Of a stretch of 64,000 nucleotides of DNA, positions 9,859-18,579 are shown one piece after another; the stretch's first letter is position 1, and every line of letters begins with the position of its first letter. A model generated the notes under the pieces. The model was given only the letters and a program-made list of their open reading frames with translations, searched no databases and was not told the origin of the DNA. Source of the stretch: Cyanobacteria bacterium FACHB-471. GTDB taxonomy: Bacteria > Cyanobacteriota > Cyanobacteriia > Elainellales > Elainellaceae. The stretch is taken from positions 124,001-188,000 of the forward strand of contig JACJOC010000077.1 of NCBI GenBank assembly GCA_014695345.1. Reading direction: 5' to 3'. The translations under genes and the position numbers were made by a program.

Positions 9859-10380
9859 GTCACCTAACTCCGGTTCTGTCCGGGCTGCCCCTAATGCAAG
9901 TTAACTTTGAATCGAGAAAATTGAGAATAGTGAAAGAAAAGTGATTGGGAAAATCTTACCCAAAAGCAGCCAAGCCAACACGCAGTACAGATGATGTAGA
10001 ACTGCTACAGCCATCTGGTTCGGTTGCGTCCCGTTGAAGGTATGGTTTTGCTTTCCCAGTTGCCCTTTTTCCTTTACCCGATCTGCTTGAATCAAAGCAC
10101 CCCAATTTTTGAACTTTTTTTGAACTTTCTGACGTAGCAAGGCTTCTGCATCGTTCCCGCAGTTCCTTACGCTCAGATTTTTGACTGATGGTTTTTATCC
10201 TAAATTTGATGCTGGGCAAAATGCTGTGAACGATCTAGTTTGAACAATCTAATGTAGTCAAGTTGACTGATATAGACTGGTATTCTGAAGTTAGAGCATC
10301 TGGTTTGGGCAGATAGACATTTCGACATCTCCTGAACTTTAGCTGAATTCTTTAGTCGAATTAGCGACAAAATTGGCAAT
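9859..10380. other. Spacer between GAF sensor and pyrD
   Basis: 522 bp between divergent genes. Short minus-strand frames here (9901-10219) show no family-like sequence and overlap one another, so they are not called. The DNA is AT-rich with runs such as TTTTTGAACTTTTTTTGAAC near 10111-10131. Promoters for both flanking genes must lie here, but none is clear enough to mark. Confidence 0.4.
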
Positions 10381-11580
10381 TTGGACATTTATCAAACGGG
10401 CATCCGTCCTCTTCTATTTTCCGGCTTAAAGGCAGATCCAGAATGGCTGCATCAGCAAACAATTAAAGTATTTAGCTGGCTGAGCCAAAATCGCGATCAT
10501 GACCCTCCGCACTGGCTCTATCAGCAAATTCAGAATGCCTACTGCTTTGAACATCCTTGCCTAAAGCAAAAGCTATGGGATCTGGAGGTCACAAACCCAG
10601 TCGGGTTAGCGGCTGGCTTTGATAAAGATGGTCTGGCAGCTGGCATTTGGTCTGGTTTTGGTTTTGGTTTTGCTGAGTTGGGAACGGTAACGCTGCAGCC
10701 GCAGCCTGGCAACCCGCGTCCCCGGTTGTTTCGCCTGCCTCTAGATGGGGCGGCTCTCAATCGGATGGGATTTAATAACCAGGGCGCAGCTGCAATGGCG
10801 GTAAGGCTGGAGGCAATGGGCGATAAACAGGCGATCGCCACTAGGGTAAAAGGGCAAGGAAATGAGGGTTCTAGTTCCTTGCTGGTTGCCGATCGCCCCA
10901 ACATTCCTTTGGGCATTAACTTAGGTAAGTCTAAATTAACACCGCTAGAGTCGGCTGCCGCAGATTATCTGGGCAGTTTTCGTTTGCTGAAAGACTGGGG
11001 AGACTATTTTGTCGTGAATGTGTCTTCTCCTAATACGCCAGGGTTGCGATCGCTTCAAGCAACAGAACAACTCGAACCAATCTTGCAGGTGCTACAGCAA
11101 GAAAATGACCAGCGCAAGCCAATTCTAATCAAAATTGCGCCCGATTTGGAATGGGAAGCGATCGCCGACATCCTGAACTTGGCACAAGCACATCAGCTGG
11201 CGGGCATCATCGCCACCAACACGACCATTCGCCGTGATGGGCTTAAAACCCAAATTATTAGAAAAACCGGTAAGCCCGTCACTGAAGAAGCAGGCGGCAT
11301 TAGCGGTGCTCCCCTACGTCAGCGTTCGACCGAAGTGATTCGCTTTGTTTACCAGCAAACTCAAGGAAAGCTTCCCATTATTGGCGTTGGTGGTGTCTTT
11401 ACCGCAGAAGATGCCTGGGAAAAAATTACTGCTGGAGCCAGTCTGGTGCAGGTCTATACAGGCTGGATTTATGAAGGTCCAGCCATGGTGCGCCGCATTT
11501 TGGAAGGGCTGGTACAAAAACTAGAGGAACATGGCTTAACCCATCTTCATGAGGCGATCGGGCTCAGAAATGTGGATTGA
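10381..11580 (+). CDS. pyrD: Dihydroorotate dehydrogenase (quinone), class 2
   Basis: Fourth step of UMP synthesis: FMN-dependent oxidation of dihydroorotate to orotate, with electrons passed to quinone. The N-terminal extension (about 1-50) is the membrane-associated, quinone-tunnel part that defines class 2. Motifs: [13 protein letters not shown] (72-84), [10 protein letters not shown] (127-136), [14 protein letters not shown] (213-226, with S216 as the catalytic base) and [12 protein letters not shown] near the C-terminus for FMN phosphate binding. Length 399 is somewhat longer than E. coli PyrD because of a loop near 150-175. The start is a TTG. No in-frame ATG exists between it and the upstream stop at 10333, and [13 protein letters not shown] matches how cyanobacterial homologues begin. 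A repeat element directly follows the stop. Confidence 0.96.
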   Translation: MDIYQTGIRPLLFSGLKADPEWLHQQTIKVFSWLSQNRDHDPPHWLYQQIQNAYCFEHPCLKQKLWDLEVTNPVGLAAGFDKDGLAAGIWSGFGFGFAELGTVTLQPQPGNPRPRLFRLPLDGAALNRMGFNNQGAAAMAVRLEAMGDKQAIATRVKGQGNEGSSSLLVADRPNIPLGINLGKSKLTPLESAAADYLGSFRLLKDWGDYFVVNVSSPNTPGLRSLQATEQLEPILQVLQQENDQRKPILIKIAPDLEWEAIADILNLAQAHQLAGIIATNTTIRRDGLKTQIIRKTGKPVTEEAGGISGAPLRQRSTEVIRFVYQQTQGKLPIIGVGGVFTAEDAWEKITAGASLVQVYTGWIYEGPAMVRRILEGLVQKLEEHGLTHLHEAIGLRNVD

Positions 11581-11582
11581 GC

Positions 11583-11716
11583 CCGGAAGCCATTTTGTGA
11601 AGAAGCCCTATCTGATGTACGGGCGAAGCATTCGGCAAAAGAATTGTGCTTCAGGGGCAAAGGATTGTAACCGAATGCTTCGCCCTACCGATACCGCTGC
11701 TTTACAGACGGGTTTG
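11583..11716. repeat. MITE-like palindromic element, copy 1
   Basis: Core inverted repeat GGGCGAAGCATTCGG (11621-11635) / CCGAATGCTTCGCCC (11671-11685) is perfect over 15 bp with a 35-nt loop. Similarity to a second copy at 61280-61412, in opposite orientation, covers about 130 bp including imperfect outer ends (GGAAGCCATTTTGTGAAG and CTTTACAGACGGGTTTGA). It starts within 5 nt of the pyrD stop, and no ORF is inside. Confidence 0.8.
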
Positions 11717-12009
11717 ACATTAGCAGGGTCAAGCCCCCAACCTAAAATTTTTACCTTGATTCAATCCATGTTCGCTTATGGGATACGAAGCCTTGCGACT
11801 AAAGCTTAGCTACTGGAGGCGAAGAATCAACAATCTTTAGTGATCTTGCGAGAGCAAATGATCTATCCTCTGGAAAATTTTGTCAAAAAAACCGCCTCTA
11901 TCTAAAGAATGAGCCTTTTTCTTCCTTGATCCCCTTGCAAACTGCCACTCACAATTGGACACTGGACTTGGGAATGGAATGGCAGTTAAGAGGCAGTTAA
12001 GAGGTCATT
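11717..12009. other. glgC upstream spacer
   Basis: 293 bp without a gene. Just before glgC the words GGCAGTTAAGAGG and CAGTTAAGAGG repeat directly, and the second copy supplies the AGAGG that serves as the glgC ribosome-binding site. Confidence 0.4.
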
Positions 12010-13299
12010 GTGAAAAACGTATTGTCAATTATTTTGGGTGGCGGCGCGGGTACCCGCTTGTATCCGTTGACAAAACAGCGGGCAAAACCTGCCGTACCTT
12101 TAGCAGGAAAGTATCGCCTGATCGATATCCCCGTCAGCAACTGCATCAATTCAGAAATTCTCAAAATTTACGTTCTAACTCAGTTTAATTCCGCTTCTCT
12201 CAATCGCCATATTACTCGTGCCTACACCTTTCCAGGCTTTTCAGACGGTTTCGTAGAGGTGTTGGCAGCACAGCAAACCCCCGATAGCCCCAGTTGGTTT
12301 CAGGGAACGGCAGACGCGGTGCGAAAGTATCTCTGGCTGCTAGAAGAGTGGGATATTGACGAATATTTAATCTTGTCGGGCGACCATCTCTATCGAATGG
12401 ACTATCGCCAGTTTGTCCAGCGGCACCGGGAAACCAATGCGGACATTACCCTCTCGGTGGTGCCAATTGATGAAAAGCGGGCTTCTAGCTTTGGTTTGAT
12501 GAAGATTGATGGCTCTGGGCGGATCGTCAGCTTTTCTGAGAAACCTAAGGGCGAAGACCTGCTGCGGATGCAGGTTGACACCACAACGCTAGGACTGACG
12601 CCAGAGCAGGCTAAAGAAAGCCCCTACATTGCCTCCATGGGCATTTATGTGTTTAAGAAAGATGTTTTGATCAAGCTTTTGAAGCGATCGCTTGAGCAAA
12701 CCGACTTCGGCAAAGAGATCATTCCATCCGCCGCTAAAGACCACAACATTCAGGCTTATTTGTTTGAGGGCTACTGGGAAGACATCGGAACGATCGAGTC
12801 GTTCTATGACGCAAATTTGGCGCTGACTCAACAGCCACAACCACCTTTTAGCTTCTACGACGAAGGTGCTCCGATCTATACTCGCGCCCGCTACCTGCCT
12901 CCAACCAAGCTGTTGGATTGCCAGGTAACGGAGTCGATGATTGGCGATGGCTGCATTCTCAAGAGCTGCCAGATCCATCATTCAGTGCTGGGAATTCGTA
13001 CCCGCGTAGAAGCAGGCGGCGTGATTCAAGACACGCTGATTATGGGTTCGGACTATTACCAACCTTTCGCAGAGCGGCAGAGTGACTGCTCTAGCACCGA
13101 CGTTCCTCTAGGAATCGGTGCAAACACCACCATCCGTCGCGCCATCGTTGACAAAAATGCTCATATTGGTTGTGATGTGCAAATTATCAACAAAGATCAC
13201 GTTGAAGAAGCAGACCGTGAGAAGGATGGGTTTCATATCATCAACGGCATTGTTGTGATTCACAAGAATGCCATTATTCCTGATGGGACAGTGATTTAA
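12010..13299 (+). CDS. glgC: Glucose-1-phosphate adenylyltransferase (ADP-glucose pyrophosphorylase)
   Basis: Makes ADP-glucose from ATP and glucose-1-phosphate, the committed step of glycogen synthesis. In cyanobacteria it is activated by 3-phosphoglycerate and inhibited by phosphate. The 429-residue length is typical. The N-terminal nucleotidyltransferase domain shows [20 protein letters not shown] and the substrate-binding loops [12 protein letters not shown] and [11 protein letters not shown]. The C-terminal left-handed beta-helix carries the hexapeptide-like stretch [18 protein letters not shown]. The conserved C-terminal effector-binding Lys region ([16 protein letters not shown]) is present. 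The start is GTG at 12010 after AGAGGTC, and [19 protein letters not shown] is the family start. Monocistronic. Confidence 0.97.
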   Translation: MKNVLSIILGGGAGTRLYPLTKQRAKPAVPLAGKYRLIDIPVSNCINSEILKIYVLTQFNSASLNRHITRAYTFPGFSDGFVEVLAAQQTPDSPSWFQGTADAVRKYLWLLEEWDIDEYLILSGDHLYRMDYRQFVQRHRETNADITLSVVPIDEKRASSFGLMKIDGSGRIVSFSEKPKGEDLLRMQVDTTTLGLTPEQAKESPYIASMGIYVFKKDVLIKLLKRSLEQTDFGKEIIPSAAKDHNIQAYLFEGYWEDIGTIESFYDANLALTQQPQPPFSFYDEGAPIYTRARYLPPTKLLDCQVTESMIGDGCILKSCQIHHSVLGIRTRVEAGGVIQDTLIMGSDYYQPFAERQSDCSSTDVPLGIGANTTIRRAIVDKNAHIGCDVQIINKDHVEEADREKDGFHIINGIVVIHKNAIIPDGTVI

Positions 13300-13635
13300 C
13301 ACCCTCCTGTTTGTAGACTTGGAAACTGGTTGTCTGACAAAACTCCCAAAACTATGGGTTATGCCATGGTTGGGTGAAGCGAGTGTGTTAACCCAACGAA
13401 ATCTAGGTAAGTGTTGGGTTATGCTCTGCTCCACCCAACCTACGGTTCTACTATTCGTAAGTTGGGTAGGTTGGGTGAAGCGCAGTGTAACCCAACGTTC
13501 TAAGCTTGACGCGCTACTACATTAGAAGATTTGTCAGTCAGCTAGGGGTTAGAAGTCCTGGATTTCGGGGATTGGGGCGAAATGCAGCATTTTGGGCTTA
13601 GATAAGGCTTGCGTATACACGGTAGCCTTATCTGT
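13300..13635. other. Spacer holding a palindromic repeat and a start-proximal hairpin
   Basis: 336 bp. It contains a GTTGGGTTA-type palindromic repeat (marked separately) and, at its right end, a perfect 9-bp inverted repeat GATAAGGCT (13601-13609) / AGCCTTATC (13624-13632). That hairpin ends 3 nt before the ATG of the P-loop kinase, in the place where a ribosome-binding site is expected. Confidence 0.6.
13413..13497. repeat. GTTGGGTT palindromic repeat, copy 1
   Basis: The left arm starts GTTGGGTTATGCTCTGCTCC and the right arm ends GAAGCGCAGTGTAACCCAAC, forming a long imperfect palindrome with CACCCAACCTAC / GTAGGTTGGGTG inside. A degenerate extra half-unit precedes it (about 13354-13398). 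A second full copy is at 24734-24818. Both copies are followed by GTTCTAA..TTGACG.GCTA, so the unit extends past the palindrome. Confidence 0.75.
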
Positions 13636-14226
13636 ATGTCCCAACTCATACTCCTGATTGGATTACCAGGAAGCGGAAAATCTACCTTGGCGCGGCGGCT
13701 TGCTGAGTCGGGAGCTTTGCTGATTTCAACCGACACAATTCGAGAACAGCTTTTTGGCGATGAGGCGATTCAGGGTTCCTGGCTTAAAATTTGGGCAGAG
13801 GTGCAGCGACAATTTCAGCAAGCCGTTGAGCAAATTAATCAGGGAAAGGCGCGATCGGCAATTTTTGACGCAACTAATGCAGTCCGGCGAAATCGGCGGC
13901 AGGTGATCGTTGCAGCCAAAGTCGCAGGGTTTACCCGAATTACAGGGCTGTGGCTGAATACCGATCTAGAAACTTGTCTGGAGCGCAACCGCAACCGCGA
14001 TCGCCATGTGCCCGAAGACGTAATCTTGCGAATGCATCGCTGTTTAATGGGTGCAATACCCAGTGTGCAGGAGGGAATGCACGACTTGCTCCGCTATTCT
14101 GCCTTTCACAAAGCGAGTTATAAGTTGCTCAAGACGGCTGATCAGCTTGATTCAGAGGTTATGGTGGTCGAGGGTGTGGAAATTGCGATCGCACATCAGG
14201 CAGGAACCGAACCGCATCAAACTTGA
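13636..14226 (+). CDS. P-loop (AAA/polynucleotide-kinase-like) ATP-binding protein
   Basis: A 196-residue small-molecule or polynucleotide kinase-like protein. Walker A GLPGSGKST occupies 9-17, and the adjacent RRLAESGALLISTDTIREQLFGDE matches the Zeta/PNK-like kinase group. FDATNAVRRNRR, WLNTDLETCLERNRNRDRHVP and RMHRCLM supply the second acidic and lid residues. The substrate cannot be read from sequence. The start is the ATG at 13636; an in-frame TTG at 13609 lies inside the leader hairpin and is unlikely. The J-domain gene follows after 44 nt and may be cotranscribed. Confidence 0.8.
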   Translation: MSQLILLIGLPGSGKSTLARRLAESGALLISTDTIREQLFGDEAIQGSWLKIWAEVQRQFQQAVEQINQGKARSAIFDATNAVRRNRRQVIVAAKVAGFTRITGLWLNTDLETCLERNRNRDRHVPEDVILRMHRCLMGAIPSVQEGMHDLLRYSAFHKASYKLLKTADQLDSEVMVVEGVEIAIAHQAGTEPHQT

Positions 14227-14270
14227 CTGCCTGGTAGCTTAGAATCAGAGCCTATGGAGGAAACGGGTTG

Positions 14271-15269
14271 ATGGCTGCGACCGACTTCAAAGACTATTAC
14301 GCCATTTTGGGAGTAAACAAAACTGCCAGCGCTGACGAAATCAAAAAGGCCTATCGGAAGTTGGCGCGGCAGTATCACCCTGATATGAACCCTGGCGACA
14401 AATCTGCAGAAGCCCGCTTTAAAGAAGTCAGTGAAGCGTATGAAGTCTTGTCTGACTCTGACAAGCGGCAAAAATACGACCAGTTTGGCCAGTATTGGAA
14501 ACAGGCTGGCAGTGGTGGCTGGCCGTCCGGCGCTGGAACCGACTTTGGCGGATTTGACTTCAGCCAGTACGGTAGCTTTGACGATTTCATCAACGAATTG
14601 CTAGGTCGCTTTGGCGGCGCGCCAGCGGGAGGGGGACGACGCACCTACTCCTACCGTCCGGGCGGCAGTTCCCCGTTCGGTGGCTTTGGTGGCTTTCAGG
14701 ACGCGTCTGGGTTCGACGACTCAATGTCCGCAGGCACAGATTTAGAATCAACGCTGTCACTTACGCTATCAGAAGCTTTTAGAGGCGTTCAAAAGCGGCT
14801 CAACCTGGGCGGTGAAGTCATTGACGTAAGAATTCCACCGGGAGCCAAGCCCAAGAGCCGAATTCGGGTAAAAGGCAAGGGACAGGCTAGCCCCTACACG
14901 CAACAGAGAGGCGACTTGTACCTGAATGTGGAAATTCAGTCCCATCCTTTCTTCAAGTTTGAGGGAGATAACCTGGTGTGTGAGGTGCCGATCGCCCCAG
15001 ATGAGGCTGTTCTAGGAGGCTCGATTGAGGTTCCCACCCCTGACGGCAATGTGACGATGAACATTCCGGCAGGAATCCGCTCTGGACAAACGCTGCGACT
15101 GCGCGGCAAAGGCTGGTCGAAGCCAAAAGGCGATCGCGGTGACCAATTGGTACGAATTGTGATCGTCGCCCCACCAGAGCTAAGCGCCACCGAGCGAGAA
15201 TACTACGAAAAAATTCGCAGCAGCCGTACCTTTGACCCACGCAGCAACCTAAAACGAGTGAGTCTGTAG
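14271..15269 (+). CDS. J-domain co-chaperone, DnaJ/CbpA type without zinc finger
   Basis: Stimulates the ATPase of a DnaK and delivers unfolded clients. From the ATG at 14271 (GGAGG 10 nt upstream) it has 332 residues. The J-domain is at 1-70 with the HPD signature at 36-38. It is followed by a Gly/Phe-rich linker (about 75-150) and the two beta-sandwich C-terminal domains (about 160-320). No CxxCxGxG zinc-binding repeats are present, so it is a type II (CbpA/DnaJ2-like) protein, not a canonical DnaJ. The acidic and aromatic G/F segment is long. Cyanobacteria have several J proteins, so no numbered symbol is given. Confidence 0.92.
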   Translation: MAATDFKDYYAILGVNKTASADEIKKAYRKLARQYHPDMNPGDKSAEARFKEVSEAYEVLSDSDKRQKYDQFGQYWKQAGSGGWPSGAGTDFGGFDFSQYGSFDDFINELLGRFGGAPAGGGRRTYSYRPGGSSPFGGFGGFQDASGFDDSMSAGTDLESTLSLTLSEAFRGVQKRLNLGGEVIDVRIPPGAKPKSRIRVKGKGQASPYTQQRGDLYLNVEIQSHPFFKFEGDNLVCEVPIAPDEAVLGGSIEVPTPDGNVTMNIPAGIRSGQTLRLRGKGWSKPKGDRGDQLVRIVIVAPPELSATEREYYEKIRSSRTFDPRSNLKRVSL

Positions 15270-15576
15270 GAATCGATCCGTGTAGTCGGAGCTATAAGCG
15301 AAGAGGAGCGATAAAGGAATTGGTCTGTGCCCCTCTTTGTATCTGTCGGATATCCGTCCTGGTGGATCAGCAACCCTATAAGGGGCAGTACTGTAGCGAC
15401 AAATAGCTGCAGGCTTAGCATAGGCTTCTTCGCCTGTCACCCTTCATTTGATTACTTTTTCCTCAATATTGTTTTATGATTAGGCTCACTTAGATACAGA
15501 AATTTGGAGGAACCTGAGATTTGATCAGGTCATCCATCTGTCATTCCTTTGACAAGTCGAGGAGTAAAATTTTCAG
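15270..15576. other. Leader region of the ABC binding-protein gene
   Basis: 307 bp. A possible promoter is at 15452-15480. A leader hairpin ACCTGA/TCAGGT (15512-15517 and 15525-15530) is followed by an AGGAG about 13 nt before the ATG. Another weak stem pairs AAGAGG near 15300 with CCTCTT near 15335. No known riboswitch was recognised. Confidence 0.4.
15452..15480 (+). promoter_or_regulatory. Possible sigma70-type promoter for the ABC binding protein
   Basis: TTACTT (15452-15457), 17-nt spacer, TATGAT (15475-15480). The -10 is good and the -35 is weak. The predicted transcript would have a leader of about 90 nt. Confidence 0.35.
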
Positions 15577-16914
15577 ATGAAAAAGTTTGATTTCAAAGGC
15601 ACTCTTAAGCCTCGTGCAATTAATTTAGCGATCGCCACTTTAACCGTTGGTTTCCTGGCTGCGGCTTGTCAAGAAGCCCCAACCGAATCTGCTGCTGAGG
15701 GCGAAGCTCCTGCAACAGAAGAAACCGCTGCTGCTAGCGGAGACGGTCTGAAGCTCGGCGCACTCCTCCCCGCAACGGGCGACCTGTCCTCTATCGGTCA
15801 GCCTATGCTAGATGCTCTTCCCCTGATTGTGGAAGAGGTTAACGCATGCGGTGGTGTCAACGATGCAGATGTCACCCTGGTGGTTGAAGATGACCAGACT
15901 GACCCAACTGCTGGTGCAGAAGCAATGACCAAACTGGTTGAAGCAGACCAGGTCGGCGCAGTTGTAGGAGCTTTTGCTAGCAGTGTGTCTACCGCAGCAG
16001 TCGATATCGCGGCTCGGACTGAGGTACCAATGGTGTCTCCAGGGAGCACCAGCCCCGTCTTTACCGAGAAAGCAGCAGCAGGCGACTTTAATGGTTTCTG
16101 GGCCCGGACTGCTCCACCGGACACCTATCAGGCAGAAGCGCTAGCTCAACTGGCGATCGATGAAGGCTGGCAAAACGTCTCTACTGTTGTGATCAACAAC
16201 GACTATGGAGTCGGATTTGAGCAAGCCTTTGTCAGAGAATTTGAAGAGCGTGGCGGCACAGTTGTTAACAAAGACAACCCCACCCGGTATGACCCCAAAG
16301 CTACCACCTTTGAATCTGAAGCAGCGGCGGCTTTTGGTGGTGAACCGGACGCAGTTGTTGCCGTTCTCTACGCTGAGACGGGTAGCCTCTTGCTCAAATC
16401 AGCTTACGAACAGGGCTTGACTGAAGGGGTGCAGATTCTGTTAACTGACGGGGTGCAAACTCCAGAGTTTCCTGAAGCGGTGGGTAAAACTGCTGACGGT
16501 AGCTATATTCTGGCAGGAGCGATCGGGACTGTACCTGGTGCAGGTGGCCCTGCTCTAGCAGACTTTACCACTAAGTGGGAAGACGCTAAGGGCGAACCAC
16601 CCGGAGCATTTGTGCCTCACACTTGGGATGCTGCGGCTTTGCTGATGTTGGCGGCTGAGGCGGCTGGCTCGAATGAGGGAAGCGCGATCGCCGCTGAACT
16701 CCGTAATGTGGCAGAAGGCGGCACCGAAGTCACTGACGTTTGCGCTGGACTAGAAGCACTGCGAAACGGTGAAGACATCAACTACCAGGGCGCTAGCGGC
16801 AACGTTGACATTGATGAAAACGGTGACGTGGTCGGCAACTACGATGTCTGGACTGTCACTGATGCAGGTCAAATCGAAGTGATTGACCAGGTGATTTTGG
16901 GCGAAGGTGAATAA
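15577..16914 (+). CDS. ABC transporter substrate-binding lipoprotein, branched-chain/neutral amino-acid type
   Basis: Periplasmic binding protein of the Leu/Ile/Val-binding (Peripla_BP_6) class, which captures amino acids for a high-affinity ABC importer. It has 445 residues. The N-terminus is a lipoprotein signal with hydrophobic core and lipobox-like FLAAAC (C31), then an Ala/Glu-rich spacer to about residue 54. The mature fold starts LKLGALLPATGDLSSIGQPM, and GAFASSVSTAAV and MVSPGSTSPVFT form the ligand pocket. It resembles cyanobacterial NatB more than UrtA, but the ligand is not certain. No permease or ATPase genes are adjacent, so the transporter must be encoded elsewhere. A strong terminator follows. 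Confidence 0.85.
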   Translation: MKKFDFKGTLKPRAINLAIATLTVGFLAAACQEAPTESAAEGEAPATEETAAASGDGLKLGALLPATGDLSSIGQPMLDALPLIVEEVNACGGVNDADVTLVVEDDQTDPTAGAEAMTKLVEADQVGAVVGAFASSVSTAAVDIAARTEVPMVSPGSTSPVFTEKAAAGDFNGFWARTAPPDTYQAEALAQLAIDEGWQNVSTVVINNDYGVGFEQAFVREFEERGGTVVNKDNPTRYDPKATTFESEAAAAFGGEPDAVVAVLYAETGSLLLKSAYEQGLTEGVQILLTDGVQTPEFPEAVGKTADGSYILAGAIGTVPGAGGPALADFTTKWEDAKGEPPGAFVPHTWDAAALLMLAAEAAGSNEGSAIAAELRNVAEGGTEVTDVCAGLEALRNGEDINYQGASGNVDIDENGDVVGNYDVWTVTDAGQIEVIDQVILGEGE

Positions 16915-16947
16915 GAGGCGATCTCCCTTCTGACCCAAAAATCCAAG

Positions 16948-16980
16948 AATGGCACATCTAACTAGATGTGCCATTTTTTA
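16948..16980 (+). terminator. Intrinsic terminator
   Basis: Perfect 12-bp stem AATGGCACATCT / AGATGTGCCATT with a 4-nt loop, followed by TTTTTA. It lies 33 nt past the ABC binding-protein stop. The AT content flanking the stem may also let it stop the convergent minus-strand gene. Confidence 0.9.
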
Positions 16981-17026
16981 TCTTCTTGTTCCCAGATTCC
17001 ACCTGGAAATACTAGTAACCACTGCC

Positions 17027-17602
17027 CTAACTACCGCTACCACTATCACCACCGCCGCCACCGCAATCACCACCACCACCCCAACTGCCGCCACCGCTGT
17101 CACCGCCCCAGCTACTGCCACCGCTGCAGTCACCGCCACTCCAACTGGTGCTGCCGCTGTCACCGCTAGTGCTGCTGTTGCTAGTGCTGTTACTACAATC
17201 ACTGCTCGTACTGTTGCTGCTGCTCAGGTCATTGGTAGCTTGCATGGTGCTCCAAAAGTCAGCAGAATCAAGGTTCTTTCTCCTCGAAGGACGAGCAAGA
17301 TGAGCACTGTTGCCTGCCTGACCGCTGTTGCTTCGGCTTGATGCTACAAGAAGCAGAATTATTCCAAGTACTGCTCCTATACCTAACACGAAACCACCGG
17401 TCACCTCAGAGGAGAGAGTGGGTTGGGGTTCGTTTGTTATTGGTCTGTTGTTAACAGACAACGTATTCACTGAGTAACTAGAACTTACCGAGTCCGATAC
17501 AGCAAAAACCTTCGTTTCTTGGATAGAAGGGGAAGCGGCGATCGCCAAACTTAAACATCCCATGCAAAGTCCTTGCGTTGCTTTAAAGCTAATCCGTTTC
17601 AT
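17027..17602 (-). CDS. Hypothetical secreted or membrane protein with Gly/Ser/Asp-rich tail
   Basis: Not recognised. It has 191 residues. A signal-like N-terminus (KATQGLCMGCLSLAIAASPS) is followed by a Ser/Asn-rich segment and one clear transmembrane helix at about 69-87 (GFVLGIGAVLGIILLLVASS). The last 70 residues are low complexity, first Ser/Asn/Thr and then Gly/Asp/Trp/Cys (GGSWGGGGDCGGGGGDSG). Tails of this kind occur on some membrane proteins exposed outside the cytosol. The tail is encoded by a trinucleotide-biased ACC/GCC-rich stretch that may be prone to slippage. Downstream (35 nt) of the NfeD-like gene and probably cotranscribed with it. Confidence 0.6.
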   Translation of the reverse strand: MKRISFKATQGLCMGCLSLAIAASPSIQETKVFAVSDSVSSSYSVNTLSVNNRPITNEPQPTLSSEVTGGFVLGIGAVLGIILLLVASSRSNSGQAGNSAHLARPSRRKNLDSADFWSTMQATNDLSSSNSTSSDCSNSTSNSSTSGDSGSTSWSGGDCSGGSSWGGDSGGGSWGGGGDCGGGGGDSGSGS

Positions 17603-17637
17603 GACTTAATCTCCGTTTTGGTTGATTGGAAAATGCT

Positions 17638-17931
17638 TCAGCACGAAATGTCTTGGCGATCGCAAATCGAGATAGGTTCAATCAAATCTTCAAGTTCATT
17701 CATGCGATAGTTACTCGGTACTACAAGTAGCGTGATTCCTTTACGCCCAATTACATTGACAAGTTGTCCGGGAAAAATCGCTGTAATGCAATCTGTCGGA
17801 TAAAGCTGTGCAGCCCAACAGGTGCCAAAACATTCGACCCTTCCAGGGCGATTTTGAGTAATGGTTTGATCAACTTTGCCCTGGGTTGGAGTTGAAAAGA
17901 TTTCAGGGCGATCGGGTAGAAATAAGTCCAT
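17638..17931 (-). CDS. Small NfeD-like (OB-fold) protein
   Basis: 97 residues from the ATG at 17931, which has GAGAGG 8 nt upstream; an in-frame GTG at 17940 overlaps that site and is less likely. The central part GRVECFGTCWAAQLYPTDC followed by LVNVIGRKGITLLVVP matches the beta-barrel C-terminal domain of NfeD proteins, which normally partner with membrane stomatin-like proteins. No membrane segment is present, so this is the soluble barrel alone, a common stand-alone form in cyanobacteria. First gene of a likely two-gene unit with the Gly/Ser-rich membrane protein. A functional link to it is only suggested by position. Confidence 0.65.
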   Translation of the reverse strand: MDLFLPDRPEIFSTPTQGKVDQTITQNRPGRVECFGTCWAAQLYPTDCITAIFPGQLVNVIGRKGITLLVVPSNYRMNELEDLIEPISICDRQDISC

Positions 17932-17995
17932 TTGATGCACCTCTCAAACGTTGTGATCCTTTGTAATTGTTGACTTTAAGGAAAGTTCAAGTACT

Positions 17996-18035
17996 AATCA
18001 AAAAGGCTGACAGCAATATCTCACTGTCAGCCTTT
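17996..18035 (-). terminator. Intrinsic terminator of the 128-residue gene
   Basis: Perfect 12-bp stem AAAGGCTGACAG (18002-18013) / CTGTCAGCCTTT (18024-18035), followed on the minus strand by TTTTTGATT. It lies about 107 nt past the stop at 18142 and insulates the NfeD-like gene. Confidence 0.85.
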
Positions 18036-18141
18036 GTAGCTAGTGACTAAACTCTCCTGGCTGAAAAGTTATTCAGTTATAGATTGCAAACTAGTAGCTG
18101 TAACAGCCACTTAGTATTGTTGATACAGAGTAGTTTTCATT

Positions 18142-18528
18142 TCAACGTCTGTGATCGGTTAGGTAAGAAGCCGTTAGGTAAAGCACAGGAGAGATATTGC
18201 TTCTCTTACATTTGGAGAAGTCCAGCTTTGCAGACAAGTAACCTTCAGGTAAAGCCTTAAGCACCTCTCGTCTGAGATGACCGCAGTGATTAACAATGTC
18301 GCTGCTAGCATTATCTGTCCAGCTTTCCAAATACTCTCTCAACACGTCGGGCGAACAGCGCATTGAACCGCAGTACGAATAAACGCTGATCTCAATTTCG
18401 CTAGCACTCAGCTTTTTAACATTTAGTTCAACTTCCCCATTTTTAGAGTGGTGACATAGATAAATGCCATTCTCTAATGATGCAAACAGTGCATCAAGGG
18501 AATCAGGAGTACCGGGCTGTAGGTACAT
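18142..18528 (-). CDS. Hypothetical 128-residue cysteine-containing protein
   Basis: Not recognised. A compact soluble-looking protein with no signal peptide or membrane segment and five Cys (25, 53, 58, 82, 107). The C53-x4-C58 pair and the nearby CHH (25-27) and HCGH (81-84) groups could bind metal, but no known finger pattern fits. It has its own strong promoter with a palindrome at the start site, a long 3' leader and a terminator, so it is a regulated single-gene unit. It is divergent from the STAND gene, which suggests shared control. Coding status is supported by codon structure and flanking signals rather than homology. Confidence 0.65.
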   Translation of the reverse strand: MYLQPGTPDSLDALFASLENGIYLCHHSKNGEVELNVKKLSASEIEISVYSYCGSMRCSPDVLREYLESWTDNASSDIVNHCGHLRREVLKALPEGYLSAKLDFSKCKRSNISPVLYLTASYLTDHRR

Positions 18529-18579
18529 CGATATACCTCTACATCAGGTTGTGTCTTAGCCACGCAGCCTCACACCGAA

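Noticed and set aside
9901-10219. Two overlapping minus-strand frames of 79 and 87 codons
   Set aside because: They overlap each other, have no family-like sequence and no good ribosome-binding site.
13413-13497. Insertion sequence ends
   Set aside because: No transposase frame lies near either copy; the element is a short palindromic repeat.
14271-15269. Canonical DnaJ
   Set aside because: The four CxxCxGxG zinc-finger repeats are absent.
15512-15530. CTGAGA and TCAGGT words suggesting a TPP riboswitch
   Set aside because: The conserved TPP core order is wrong and the segment is only a simple 6-bp hairpin. The downstream gene is an amino-acid-type binding protein.
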